64,000 bases of DNA from assembly GCA_003342895.1 (NCBI GenBank), contig PTFA01000010.1, forward strand, positions 9,491,286 to 9,555,285. The letters run 5' to 3'. The notes below the pieces were generated by a model, which had not been told where the DNA came from, ran no database searches, and saw nothing but the letters and a program-made list of their open reading frames with translations. This DNA is from Casuarius casuarius. Lineage: Eukaryota > Chordata > Aves > Casuariiformes > Casuariidae. The translations under genes were made by a program, and so were the position numbers. Positions 1-12,500 of the stretch are shown piece by piece (position 1 is the stretch's first letter; each line of letters starts with the position of its first letter).

Positions 1-335
1 AAATGATGCCATATTCATTTACATGAATGAAGGGGGAAGACAAGGAAAAAAGTAAACTAGTGTGGTGTTCAAGGGACAAAAGTAAGCCATTTTTTCCCAG
101 GTGTCTTCAGTTAACCATCTAAAGGTATCAGTGTGGCATACAAAAATAGTCCTGGTACTACTACTAACAGCATTTTTATTAGCAGTTTAAAAATGTAGTA
201 GGACACTGTCTATATAGTGTTGTTTTCCTATGTATTTAAGAATTCCTTTGATTTTAGATTGTGCATGGTTCATTCTTTAGAAAACCTTGCCGTACAGGGT
301 GACCTATTCTGGAGGGCTAACATTTTGTTCTTTAG
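1..335 (+). other. VWF: Intron 13 (3' end)
   Basis: This is the end of the intron before exon 14, closing with the acceptor ttgttctttag. No coding match to exon 13 is visible here, so that exon lies upstream of the window. I see no repeat or other element. Confidence 0.8.
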
Positions 336-531
336 CTGTCTTCAGTGTATACCGAAAGGATGTGTGGACTATGTGGAAATTACAATGGTAACCAAGGGGA
401 TGATTTTCTTACTCCTTCTGGCATGGTGGAAGCTCTTGTGGAAGATTTTGGAAACTCCTGGAAGCTCAACGCAGGTTGCCAAGACTTGTTAAAACAAGAC
501 AGCTACCCCTGCAATCTGAATCCTCGTTTAG
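336..531 (+). CDS. VWF: VWF exon 14 (end of VWD2 module of the propeptide D2 domain)
   Basis: This exon encodes 65 residues plus one base, starting [19 protein letters not shown]. The CGLC motif (363-374) corresponds to the human D2 vicinal cysteines 521/524, which are thought to drive disulfide exchange during multimer assembly in the Golgi. The segment [16 protein letters not shown] is essentially identical to human. The acceptor was set at ttgttctttag because the codons Leu-Ser-Ser-Val-Tyr then line up with human KLSPVY; a nearby cag at 343-345 would delete three conserved residues. The donor is gtactg, not a strong consensus, but the phase-1 junction restores Ala-Lys-Tyr in exon 15. The D2 propeptide is cleaved off by furin but is needed in cis for multimer formation. 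Confidence 0.96.
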
Positions 532-1448
532 GTACTGAACTCCATCCAAAGTTAACATGTGCTGATGTGTAGGAATGTGTAATCTTCGACTTTACATAAT
601 TAAAAAAAATAAGAAAAGAAAAGCAGCCAGTGTTGTTCACATTACTAGTGGGGTCACTGTAATCTCTGTCAAAGAAAAAATGAGGCAGATTGAGGCAGGC
701 TGTGGAAAATGAAATGTTCTGTGAAAATTGAAAACAAAAAATCACTAATCTGGAATCACACTGACCTTCAGTTTGAGCCACAGTCAGAACTGGCATGGCA
801 TAAACATGTGTTGCTCAAACTAATCATAGAACTGATAGCAATAATATACATTTGTCCTCTGGGTGGACAAAACACCCATCCTTTTCACCCCTCTGTCCTT
901 ATACTTTTTTTCTTTCTCTAATCTTTTATCTCCCTTTTCTTACTGCATTCCAACATGCAGTGTTCCTCTTCTCTGTACAGCTTGACCATCCTGGTTGGAC
1001 ACAGAGAGCAATTTTCAGAGCAATTTTCTTGTGCCGGCTGTTGCGTCAGCTTCTGGTTTCCAGAAGGAGGAAGCACACACGAAACTTTGTGGCCATAGAC
1101 CAGAGCAGGCACTGCTGATTTGTGAGTGTGGTGCAGCCTAAAAGGCTTAATTTTGCCAATGTAAAAAGCAGCAGAAAGCAGGAGCCCTATTAAAGGAAGT
1201 ACGGTGCCAGGAATGGTAATAACAGAATAGAAAATTATTGCTCTTCCTTGATTTGTTTTACTAGTGAAACATTATTCTTTTAGTGGAGGATAACCTATGA
1301 GCAATGATGCTATGGCTACTTGATCCTATTTTATTCCTCCAGTTATTTTTTACTCAAAAGCAGAGGAAAGTGCTTACTGTGGCTCTTCTAGTTTGCCTTA
1401 AAAGCCAGTGATTGCTTGAGCACATGCACACTGTTTGTCTCTTTTTAG
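532..1448 (+). other. VWF: Intron 14
   Basis: This is a 917-base intron from donor gtactg to a T-rich acceptor ending ctctttttag. Nothing recognisable is seen inside it. Confidence 0.85.
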
Positions 1449-1664
1449 CCAAGTATGCTGAGGAATCCTGCTCCATTCTGATGTCTTCTGTATTTGAACC
1501 CTGTCACCGTGAAGTCAGTCCCACTCCCTATGTGAAGAACTGCCGCTTTGATGTTTGCTCTTGCGCTGATGGCAAAGATTGTCTGTGCTCCGCTATTGCT
1601 ACTTATGCAACAGCGTGTGCTCGGAAGGGTGTCCTGATCCAGTGGAGAGAACCTGACTTCTGCC
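1449..1664 (+). CDS. VWF: VWF exon 15 (C8-2 module of D2)
   Basis: This exon is 216 bases, phase 1 in and phase 1 out. It encodes a cysteine-rich C8 module: [14 protein letters not shown], then [19 protein letters not shown] and the conserved [17 protein letters not shown] pattern, ending QWREPDFC. Spacing of the cysteines matches human VWF (EEACAVLTS, CRYDVCSCSDGRECLC, WREPGRC). It follows the VWD2 module of exon 14 and precedes the TIL2 module of exon 16. The donor is the strong gtaagt. I see no loss of a conserved cysteine. Confidence 0.96.
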
Positions 1665-2146
1665 GTAAGTGCGCTGCTCCTAAAAACTGCTTATTTTCCT
1701 TGCCTTTCTGGAAATCCATGGCAATGTTGAACGATAAGTTGATTTCTGCAAGATGCTAAGTATTTCTTATGGAGAAAAATAGAAAGAGTACGTCTTTCCT
1801 CCACTCCGGGAAGGATGCAGAGCACCCGGTGCTTCACAAGAACTGTTCAGTAGCAAGGAAGAGAGGCAATCATCCAACGTAGCTCAGCTGAGCTGGTGAC
1901 TGGAATTCAGTTTTCAGCTGGATTTAAGTTTTAGCTACTCATCTGAAATTTCTGAGTGTCTCAGAGTGGGAATTTCCAAGTGATTTGTAGTAACATACAA
2001 ATTGCGTTTTTGGTACCTCCTTCCTTTGAGGCTCATGCTTCCTAGCTCCTGACCCCTTCAGTGACCTCTTCCTGACTTTAGTGGAAGTTGAGGAAATTGA
2101 GTAGTTACTCACAAAGGTAGGTACTTGGTCAAGTGGTATCACAGAG

Positions 2147-2335
2147 CAGAATCACAGAATTATAAACAAATTTAGATCAGAAGGAACGTCTAGCAGTCTT
2201 CTGGTACAATCCCTGCTCAAAACAGAGCTAACGTAGAGCAGGCTGCCCAGGGACTTATCCAGTCAATTTTTGAATATCTCTAGGAATGGAGATCCCACAG
2301 CCTCTCTGAGCACCAGTCCCAGTGTTTGGAGACCC
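2147..2335 (-). mobile_element. CR1 LINE 3' fragment, antisense
   Basis: The segment begins with the CR1 terminal signature in reverse orientation (agaatcacagaat) and continues with diagnostic stretches such as caggctgcccaggg, tccagtcaa, aggaatggagatcccacag and cctctctgagca. It is strongly diverged, hence old. CR1 is the dominant LINE of birds and other sauropsids and is usually 5' truncated, as here. The upstream limit near the C-run is approximate. Confidence 0.82.
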
Positions 2336-2346
2336 CCCCCCCCCCC
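2333..2346 (+). repeat. C14 homopolymer
   Basis: Fourteen consecutive C residues sit at the edge of the CR1 fragment. The run is prone to length error in sequencing and could form an i-motif or G-tract on the other strand. Confidence 0.95.
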
Positions 2347-3969
2347 AGCAGTTTGATCATCATCCTAGCAGTGCAGAGGTCTGAGGTGTATGTCAGTTCT
2401 TGTTTCCTGTATGCCATTCAGCTGGTGGGTGGACATCATTTTGCTGGCCATATCTGAGCTCCTTTCCTTCTGCTACTTGTAAGTTCTAGTATGATTTTGA
2501 AGCTAGTTCAAGAAGAGAGCCTGAATCTTGATCAACAGTCTGTGAATGTCTCCACTGAGCTAGATAAACAGGTGCTTTAGCTGTGGTGTTTTGTATGGAC
2601 ATTTAACTCCTATGAAAGTCACCAAGAAGCAAGTGTTAATTTCCCTTGAGGATCATTTGCAGGATCTCACCTGTAATACTTGGAGGACCCTTGTTCAAAG
2701 GCTTGCAGTCTGAAAAATGAGACACTGCAAGAGGATAGAACAAATATTCAGACTGCAGATTTAAGGTATGGAGGCAGGGGTAATAGAAGGAATAGGATGT
2801 TTTTGCATAGATCAGTCCTGTGCAAGATCAATAGCCAAACTGCTAAGAAGTTGGAATGGAGGAAGCAAGCACCTTTTATTTATTTCTCTTCTTTCTCTGT
2901 TAGGTCAATGTGGTAGGAAAACAATCCATTGCAATGGAATTTTGATGGAATGTGGATACTCTTTTCCCTATAAATATTTGTGAAATGGATGTTTTTTCCA
3001 TTTTCCTGAGCAACTTTACTATTAAGGAAAGAAGACAATTGAGAATTTTGTGGAAAAGCATGTATGCTTGGCTGCTTTCCACATCTATTCCATTACTTCT
3101 TCCCAAACTGTGGCTGGGGAAGCCATTTATGAACTGAGTCATTGTAGAAACTAGAAGAGAGAGAGGTCACTGGCATTCCATCTGATAGGATCTGTACCAG
3201 TAAAGTCAGTGGCTACAGCTTCTGCAGGCTGGATAGTATTTACTGCAAATGAGAACAAAACCAGTTTATGTTAAACTGCTGCATGGTTTCATAATATTTT
3301 ACCTAATTTATGTAAATGTTCAGATAGTGGAACAGTAATGTAATAAAAATCCTTTTAAAAAATGTGCAGGTCTAGAAGCTGAAAGAAAGCAGCAATAATG
3401 CACCACCGTTCTTACTGTAATTTAACAAGTCAATTTTCACAATTAATCTTTAATAGTGCAGCCCTGCTTCCTCTTCTCTGTGCATTATGGAGCACTTTAT
3501 GCCCTCATAAAGTGACGATTTCCCTGATTGCAGATCCATCAGTCCCCATTAAATAATCTTGATGCCCCAGACATCTCCTGTCACATGAAGGAGAACAATC
3601 ACTCCTTTAATGGGCCTGAGACGTGAATGTGCAGATTGCATAATTCGTGCTGATGGCCCAGTGCACTGAACATGTGCTCTGCACTGGTATTGGTCAACTG
3701 AGATAAAATTTTTTGGGAAATGACTTAACAGAACTGGTCTGCTTGATTTGGAATGGATCAGTGGCAGGGATATAACCTGTAGCACAGTGTTCCTGGTTCT
3801 AAACTGTGACGTGGCAAGCTGTCAAACCCATTCACCCTCTAAGTCTTTAAAATGTTTTTAGTTTCCTGGGTGCTATCCTTGCAGTTCACTCTGGATACCC
3901 TTAAGGGTGCATGGAAGGAGGAGGTAGGTCGTAATGTAAGGACCTGTGTCTCTCATGTACTCTAATTCT

Positions 3970-4110
3970 CATATACACACATGCACACACACACACCATA
4001 TGTATTATATTATATATACGCACATATATATGTGTACATCTGTATGTACATATAAACATATGCATACATATACCTGTGTGTGCTTATATGTATATATATG
4101 TGTTTGGGGT
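3970..4110 (+). repeat. CA/TA/TG microsatellite cluster
   Basis: An interrupted run of acacac, tatata and tgtgtg units spans about 140 bases. It gives a spurious His/Thr/Tyr-rich open frame that is not a gene. Confidence 0.9.
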
Positions 4111-6778
4111 CAAGGGCAAATCAGCCACTAGGTGTCTAGACCTTTCTTCAGGTTTCAGGGACACGTTGGTCAGTCCCCTATTTGCCTTAAGGTGGTGGTG
4201 GGCAGGCTGGTGATTTACTTGTGTTTACATAGCTTCTGTGCAATGATTTGTATGGGGAACAGCAGGAGTAGATCCAGGTGTGTCGTAGGAGGGAGTAGGG
4301 AATTAAGGGCAGGATCTGAGCAGCCTTTGGGGATGACTACATCGTACAGTGGGGAAATGCTTACCACGCTGGTCACTGCTGGTGGAGCAGCTCTGTTAAA
4401 TCTAGCTGTGTTGGAGTGCATCTTAACCCAGCACCTCTGACCTATATGTGATTGCATTTTCACATTGAGCTACCTGAGCAGCTGGTCAAAACTTATGTCC
4501 CTTTCACTGTGGGTTGAAAACCCACCCAGAAGAAGCTGGACAAACTATCTGATAAATAGCGGTCTGCCAATGCTTTCCCACTATACCTCCTCTCATCCCC
4601 AGGACAGGCTGAGCACAGCATCTAGCTGTTTCAGTTTTACACAGAGACTAGATGCACCTTGCCTTTTCCTCTCATTTTCCTGGCAATAATGGGATAGGAT
4701 TTTTTTAGTGACAGTATGTTATAAAGTGTACAGACAACAGTCCCCTCCCAGGTCAGTTGTCCTGAATTTTGTACTGTTAAAAACAGATGTCTATGGGAGG
4801 TGACAGTGCAGTGTAATAGAACTTGGAATGCAAAAGTGGCTTTGGTAGCTGAACTGGAAAACCAGGGAATGTCCTTAAAATCTTAGGAAGTACATGGGGA
4901 GATAAGATGAGTTACAAAGCTTTAGCTAAAATTGGGATCTGATGTAAACTTATCCCTGTGGGAAGGGAACGTTACCATGAACTAGAAGCAGGGCAGAATG
5001 TTGGACTCATTTATTCAATCCTTCCTGAATCTTGAAATTCTAATAAATTGGCACGTGTGTCCGAAGGCTGCCAGACCAGCTCCTTGTTTCCAGTGGCTGC
5101 TATACAGCAAATCAGAAGTTTAGCTGAGGCTCCCTCCTGCTTGCACATGCCTTTAGTAATGAAAGCTTTTAAAATGGTCCTCAGACCTGGGCTGTACCTG
5201 TTCAGTATTTGATTTACTGCAAGGATCATATTCATGTAAATTAGAAGCACTATTCTGTGAATGGCTGCCAAAGACTCCTGAAACTGTGTGTGAATTTTTC
5301 ATCTATTTATTCCTGAATTAGGCCATACCTTAGAGGTATTTAGTCTGCCTACAGTGTTGATGAATCTAAAAAATTTCTAGGGTTCTGTTGTGAATGGGAG
5401 GTTGAATGGTTTGGGTATTTGCTCCAAACCTGGGAGATTTCAGCTCTGTGGGAAGCTTCAAGTCACCTATAGCCTCTCTATGTTGGATCCTCAAGTGATG
5501 GGCTTAAACTCCCATGTATGGGACTTCAGGTGCCTAAGTAGAAGTTGAGGGGACCTTGGCCTATTTGGACCTACTGGATCTATGCCTCTGTTCATTAAAT
5601 GACAGTAATTATCCATTTCAGAAGGAATTTATGAAGGTAAACATTAGGAATTTGTCATCATGCAGAACTTGCTTCGTTAGCCTCCGTGTTAGTTCAGCTC
5701 TGCCAGCAGCTGTGTAAGACTTCAGAGCTGTAGCCTTGCTATAGTTTTTCTTTTAATGCCCCTGCTACTACAGTTTCCAGGGGTTTGTACTGCCAGAACA
5801 GAGAGTAGGGATGATTGGCTCATTCTGCAGGGATGACAAGAGGAAGAAGTTTTGCTATAACCCCTTGATCTTGGTTTTGGCACAGTACAAATGTGCCAAC
5901 TTTCATGTGCAGCTGCTTCCCTCACTCCATTGGACATCCTCACCTTGTGACCCTGGCCATTTGCTTTGGAAGGCTGCTACAAACACAATCAGTTTGGTTA
6001 AAAGGCTATCATTATAATAACTTGTTTCCTCATCTTTTGAAATATGTTGTCATAGCTGCCACCTAGTGCTGATGCTGATGCGTGCAGAGCAGCTTCCCTC
6101 AAAAAAAATGCTGTAGAACTAAGCCAAAGTGTGATAAACAAGCCAGAAAGGCTCTAAAGGTTCTGATGAGGTATCTATAAAAATGATTTAATCATCAAAA
6201 ATTGTTAGTACCAAAATCTGACTCCACAATCAATCACTAAGTGACTTTATTATTAGTAGCTATTCCCACAGATTTTCCTGAGAGCTTCTGGAATATAAAG
6301 CTTTAGACTACTGCAGCACCTGCTTATAAAGGCAGAAACCCAACTTTCTAATTATTTTGACCACACTGTCCCTGACTATTGCAAATAAAGATGAATCTAA
6401 GGACAAGAAGTGTAAGTGGGAGCACTTGTAGTGTCCCTACCTTTTAGATCCAAGTAATAACAGAGATTGGACACAGCCTGCGTTTTTCACTCTGGATGAA
6501 ACTGTGTTGTTGGAGTTCCAATGCATTGGCTGGAATCTAATACCAGCGTTTACTGGCGACTGCACTTGGTCAGGTTTTGCTTGTATATAAAAGCAGTGCC
6601 CCAGGCTTCACTGGTGCTACAGGTTAAAGGAAAGCCAGGGTAATGCAGGCCTTGATAGGTGACTAAATTGGGTAAATTAATTCTAAATCTGCAGATTTAC
6701 AGTCTGCTATAGGCAGCTTTTCCTTTAGCTGCCTTTGGATCAAATTCTAGTTTCACTAATGTGCTTATTATTCTGCAG

Positions 6779-7019
6779 CAATGACTTGTCCTGAAGGCCA
6801 GATTTATCGGCAATGTGGAGCACTGTGCAACCAGACCTGCAGGTCTCTCTCCTACCCAGATGAAGACTGTGATGATTTGTGCATGGAGGGCTGCTACTGT
6901 CCTGCCGGGCACTATCTTGATGAGCGGGAAGAGTGCGTACCAAAGTCCCACTGCTCTTGTTACTATGACGGTGAGATCTTCCAGCCAGAGGACGTCTTTT
7001 CAGATCACTACACCATGTG
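6779..7019 (+). CDS. VWF: VWF exon 16 (TIL2 and E2 modules of D2)
   Basis: This 241-base exon runs from phase 1 to phase 2. It encodes [17 protein letters not shown], then [37 protein letters not shown] and [20 protein letters not shown], near-identical in layout to human. The sequon NQT (6829-6837) matches human N666. The human propeptide RGD tripeptide (MDERGDC) is replaced by Arg-Glu-Glu (6925-6933), so the integrin-type motif is absent. The acceptor is ttctgcag followed by CA, which completes a Pro codon with the last C of exon 15. The donor is gtaagt at 7020. Confidence 0.97.
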
Positions 7020-7844
7020 GTAAGTGCAATGTTCATGACTCATCTCTGTATGCTGTAACTCAGAAATTTTTGGGAAGCCTAACCGATTAACTGGTCCAGT
7101 TCCTCAGTCCGTTTGCCTCCAGTGAAACTAGTTTAAAATCAGGCAATATTTTGTCTCCAACAAATCAAACTGTGAGTTTTGCTGTTACATCTCTAGCCAT
7201 ATTGTTTCAAATGCCGTCACAGTCAGAAAACAGAGTATTAAGCTCCGTTCCAGGAACAGCTGCCACTTTGAAATGGGGTTTAATTACTGACAATGGCTGC
7301 TTTGTAGGCTTTTAAAATGTCACTTTAATGTACTCTAATACATTTCTTAAATTCTAAAACTTAATTACCTCTATCAAAGATACAAATATTAAAAAGCATT
7401 TCTAATTGTTAAATTGAGTAGCATACACTGAGGGTAGGAACACAATTGCTGGGTGGCTCCTGACAAGCCCGGTTTTGGGAACAAGGTCTTATTTTCTGTC
7501 CTACCGCAGAGGTCATGTTGCAGGCACTAAAGTGGTCCCTTAGCTCTCTCCACACTGGACCTGACTGTTATCTTGCTGAGCTTTATGCTTTTGCAGATGT
7601 GTTGGATTCAGTGGGACAGTGCTAGCATAAAGCTGGGCTACCATGCTGGTATATCACTGGGACTGTCTTAGGAAAGGTTTGCCTTTAAGTTTGATAAGCG
7701 CAGTGGATGGAGAGCAACAGTTCAGCTCAAATGAGAGCTGTAATTTTGATACTCTGACTTCCCTGAACCCCTCTCCAAAAACAGCAGCATGAGTGAAAGC
7801 TAAATGTCACTTTGTTAAATATAAGCTCTATTTGTTTTTCTTAG
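7020..7844 (+). other. VWF: Intron 16
   Basis: This 825-base intron runs from gtaagt to a good polypyrimidine acceptor (tttgtttttcttag). No repeat or other feature is recognised. Confidence 0.85.
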
Positions 7845-7939
7845 CTATTGTGAAAACGGCTTCATGCACTGCAGTACAAACAGAGTTCCTGGTGCCTTCC
7901 TGCCAGATGTTTTTGCTGATGAGAGGCCATCTGCCAGAA
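7845..7939 (+). CDS. VWF: VWF exon 17 (end of D2, linker to furin site)
   Basis: This 95-base exon encodes CYCENGFMHCSTNRVPGAF and then LPDVFADERPSAR. It completes the E2 module and the linker before the propeptide cleavage site. The last complete codon is Arg, the P4 residue of the furin site; the rest of the site lies in exon 18, as in human. The linker sequence between Pro-Gly and the final Arg is poorly conserved against human (LLPDAVLSSPLSHR) but of the same length class. The donor gttagt is non-canonical at position +3 but acceptable. Confidence 0.94.
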
Positions 7940-9381
7940 GTTAGTATGCTTAAAAAGATTAATATTTGTCCCCCCTGCCCCCAGTCTCTTGTTAGGCTAG
8001 AGTAGGGATGAGGTATCAGAAGTTGCAGAGCTGGTGATGTTGTGAGTCTGTTTATAACCTCTTTTTTTACAGGATAGAAACGCAATGTTTGCATGGAAGG
8101 ATGTGGGGCTCGTAGTGTTCCCCTTCTCAGGATTACAGCTAGACGCTGCAGTCTCTCTTTAGTTGTAGAGGTTAAGGGGTCTCATTGCTATTTGAGGATC
8201 ATATGGCATTAATAACTTTCAGCTTAATACCTCCTGCTTCTGACTAGAAGGTTGCAAGCGCTTCTTTTCTCTGGATGGAGCTTAAGGGATTGGGATAGGG
8301 GAGGTGGTCTGAGCCTGCGTCCCTCGCAGAGAGGACAGGGCTAGTGGGGCTTTGCTGAGACTCCTGAATGTCCCTACCCTACTGACAGAAATAACTCCAA
8401 ATGTAGTGACTTCCACGTCATGTTGCCAAATATACCTATTCAGGGCATTTGGAGAAAATTTTTGGTTGTTTTTTTCCGCAAAGATTTTTAATCAAAGGGC
8501 TACAGTTAGCTTTTACATCTTCTGATAAGCTACCAGGCATCCTTACTGTCAGACTTCTAGTGGAAAATACTGTAAATCTACTGGTTAGTATAGGGTAGTG
8601 GACTGCTTAACATTTCTTGGTAAACCACCAATAACTGTGTCACTGGCTGGGCCCCCACTGTCCCACAGGTGAAGCCTTGTAGGTGTATGTCTTACTGATC
8701 TCTCATTAAACTCTTGTTTTAATGCCGAGAAGATATAGTTTTCTTATTAATAGTGTGCTAGGACTTACAGAGCCTAAGAGAAGCATATTGCTGGCATAAA
8801 TTGAAATAATAGCCTAGATTTGCTTGGAAAATTCTGATCTTCTATCAGAAATCGAAATCTCAGAGTTTGAAAACTTTATAACCATTTAGGCTAAGGGTGT
8901 TGTTATTAGCAGCCACCATTATAGTTATACCTAGTGATAGAAGCTGGTCCAAATACAATAATATATGATGCTGTTGCTTCTCAGAATGGCTGCTTTGTGC
9001 TGAGATTGTTCATGTACGCTGCCCACAGATTGGAATGTGTTTCATGCTAAGGATTTAGACTAACCCTTTGACTGCTTTTTGTAGCCTCAATACAACCTGG
9101 AACAGAACTGTTTATATTGGTAGAAGGGTATTTACCCTAGTAGAGCTCATTTTGTTTCTGTATTGGAACATACTCTTTTTATGCTAACCTAGCTTAGGTC
9201 ACATTGTGGGGAGAGGGGCTCTATTACCTTTACAATGTCACACGTAGTAATATAGTGCAGTTGCTCCATTCCATATCCTAAATCATTTTTCTAATGAAAA
9301 AGTTGATCCTTCCTTTAGAAAAATACCATGCTAATGAAACTTGGGTTCTAATTACAATTTTTTGTAAATTTGTATTTAAAG
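7940..9381 (+). other. VWF: Intron 17
   Basis: This is a 1.44 kb AT-rich intron that splits the furin site codons. It ends in a rather weak acceptor (tttgtatttaaag). No repeat is recognised. Confidence 0.82.
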
Positions 9382-9542
9382 TAAAAAGGAGCTTGACATG
9401 CAGAGCACCCATGGAAAAATTTATCTGTCCTGCAAACAACCCAAGAGCTGAAGGGTTGGAGTGTGCCAAGACTTGCCAGAACTACGACTTAGAGTGTGTC
9501 AGCCATGGCTGCATATCTGGGTGCCTCTGTCCAAAAGGGATG
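9382..9542 (+). CDS. VWF: VWF exon 18 (furin site and TIL' of D')
   Basis: This 161-base exon, phase 1 to phase 0, completes the furin site. With the A from exon 17 it reads Arg-Ile-Lys-Arg, then Ser-Leu-Thr-Cys, where human has RSKR then SLSC. RIKR satisfies the furin consensus R-X-K/R-R. Mature VWF therefore begins at the Ser (codon 9390-9392). The exon continues [19 protein letters not shown] and [19 protein letters not shown], then GCLCPKGM, the TIL' module that binds factor VIII. Cysteine spacing matches human exactly. The acceptor aaag is weak, but the frame, cysteine pattern and donor gtaagc support it. Confidence 0.95.
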
Positions 9543-12500
9543 GTAAGCAAACTTAACTACAACAAACAGAAGCAGATCCTCTTTGTTTTCTTGTCTTTGT
9601 TGCAGTCTTCTTGCAGTTTCAAAATATGTGATTGTGAAGAATTCCGCAATGACTCTGTCAAATTTTGGCTGGTTTAAAGTATATATATTAGAATAGGAGC
9701 CCTTTCCCTCTATATAGTATATCTGCATAGAAGATGAAGTTTGGCTCATAATGACAATTCATAACCAAATAGAAAAAAAACTCCACTTTCTTTTTTTGAC
9801 CAATTTATATCCTTCTTAAACTCTCTTCCAAACTCCTCAGTCTTGCTGAACTTCCCCAGTGAGAAGGAGAGAGACAAAAGTACACCCATACTCTGAATAC
9901 TAACATGCATCCAGCCAAACCCTCCTGCTGATCCCAGTTGTCTGCTGCTGTCCTGCTTGCTCCCTTGTCAATTCTCCATCTCTGCTGCTGCCTTCCTGTG
10001 CCATGTACCAAACTGGCAGCTCCCTGTGGGAAGAAAGGGGGGACATGAAACTTGCCAAGGTGATGCCAAAGAGTGACCCAGAGTTGGGGATGGTGTGCTC
10101 AGCATGCTCTTTTCATTAGTGGGATGCTTTCTGGGCTTCAGGAGTATGTCCTCCCACAACCCTAAAATATAATCACTGCTTTTGGTAATTTTAAAGAAAT
10201 CATTTTCTAAGCTGGTGACCATGAATGGATTATCAATTCAGAACCCTGATAAAAAGCAGACAGAGCAGAACAGAAAACGGATGGCTGCCACAGGGTGGGT
10301 TTTTTTTTTTTTTTTTTTAAACAATAGGAAAGCGTCAGTGTTTAGGCCTGTACAAAACTATTTGGACGGGTGAAGAATTGTGCATAGGATTACACCTGCC
10401 ATGGGTGGGGTAGTTCCAGACAGTGTGCGAGTAGGATAGGGGTGGATGACATAGTACGTTCTTTTTAAAGTTAAGTAAATGGTGCTTTCAAGTCCTCTGC
10501 CCAGGAAAACTGCTGGAATAAGAAAGTTTGTGATGCCTTATGCAGGAAATTCAGATCAAAATATCTGGTGGATGCTGGAAAAGAGTTGAGGTTGCCTCTT
10601 TATTTTATTTGAGATGTAAAATATCTTACAATTATGAATTTTTATTTGATTCTCATGTCACTTACAGATTTGCTGGTGTAGTTTTCTGACTCAGAGGGGC
10701 ATACAGTAAATCAAGAGGTTTTTAAATGCTACAACGTAGGAAGACTAGAAATGGAAATGATTTCTTTAATTTTTTACTCTTACACCTGATCAAAGTTCAG
10801 GCTCAGATTAATATATACTGGACATTTACTGTTAGTCAGGAAATGGTTATTATTTCTATTTTGATAATCATGTCTAGGGCACACATCTAGAGATGTGTGT
10901 TTATGTTTGGGCTTCAGTTCAGGTGAATTGACTTCATCCACTGGTTTAAAGTCCATCTAAAAAAGCAATTAACTTCTGAAGGATATATTTTTATAAAGAT
11001 GTGGGTTTTTTTCCTCCCTTCTGTATCAATAGAGTTGTTTTCTTCCTCAAAATTCATTTCATTGTCTTACTAGAAACCAAAATAGAAGTTTCTTAACAGT
11101 AATTTCTAACATTGATATTCATATGTTTTTGGAACATTGCTAGCATATTTTGCTGGTAAATAGACACTTATCTAAATAGATGCTGTTCCGTAATAAAATG
11201 TCATCAGTAGACAAAAGCTTAGACTTGCAAAGTGTCCTGTAGATCCCCAGTGGAAATACAGAACAGAATTTGAACACATTCATATCAACATTCATATCAA
11301 CATTGAGAAAACTTTCACCACAGTTGTTGTTTATAAACAATTGTTACTACTTTTCAGATTTCAGTTTTTAAATACCTTTGTGAATACGCTTCAGTGCAAA
11401 TATGCCTTTCTCTGATTCTAATCATAATCATCTGGACCTCTTTGATCTGTTCAAAGGGTCTGAAGTTTGGATTCGGTTCCAAGATTGGTAATAGGACACT
11501 GTGGGAATATTCACATAAAACAAATTCTGACAACTACTTGTTACAAAAAGACATTTCAACTTCCTAGTAATTTACCTTCAGCTTTAATATAGAATTTCAT
11601 GTTCCTTTTCAGTAGATTTGAACTATTCTTGCAGGAATTTTATGCAACAATTGTTTGAAGAAGAAACATCCCTTGTCATTTTGGAATTAGAAATTGCAGT
11701 TGATTCTGGAGCTATGTGAAATGTGCCACTGGATTCAGCAAGATGGCTTGTAAGATTTTTGTATAGAAGAATTGGGCCCAATTCTTAAAACCTGGTAAAA
11801 TAAGTACCTTTGTCCACTAGATGACAGTATAGTTCAATCTTCCAGGATTCAGTCTGTAATTGCTTGTTCGCTTGCTTGCTTCCCTTGTAGCAGGGAAGAA
11901 AAATTACAAGACTTACATTTCTCAAAGCCACGATGGAATGAGCCAGTATATAAAGACTAGTTTATTGTAACCATCACCATACAAAGACAATATCAAATTC
12001 CATGCTTTCATTTTGTCAATGCTCTCTGCCACGCATTAGACTCCTGGAATTTGTCTCTGTGGAAGAAGCCAGCTTGCTGTCAAAGAGCAGTTTTCCCTTT
12101 CCTCACCAATACCTAATCAAAGGTCCAGTTGGTATTGTTCGGGGGAGACTTTCTCCTGAGTTTTGCATTCTGCAACAAGTCTTTGTGCTCACAGTAACAG
12201 TTGCCAAAGGTGGAAGGATTTGGAGCAGTGACCAGGTTCTCCTTTCCATCCTGCTTCTCTGTGCCTTAAAGACTCTCTTGGCACACTGAGGAAGGGAGCC
12301 ATGAAGTCATGAATTCCATGTTTTCCAGACTTGTACCAGTAGAACTGAGCAATAAAGGGACTGGAAAAAGGTATTACTGTTACTTTTACCAGTCAGATGT
12401 ATCAGCCTCTCTTGTTGGTATTCTGTAATCCTGTTTAATTTACAAGCACCCACAGAGGTGAACTACTGTTTGTAGGAATGTCTGTGGGAAGTAACGGCTT

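Larger units (their letters stand above)
1665..6778 (+). other. VWF: Intron 15
   Basis: This is a 5.1 kb intron. It carries an antisense CR1 3' fragment (about 2147-2335), a 14-C run at 2333-2346 and a CA/TA microsatellite (about 3970-4110). The remainder (for example 2500-3960 and 4110-6770) shows no element I recognise. It ends in the acceptor ttattattctgcag. Confidence 0.85.

Noticed and set aside
5430..5600. Possible old repeat with 'gacttcaggtgcctaagt'
   Set aside because: Only one short phrase resembles known sauropsid repeats; no ordered landmarks follow.
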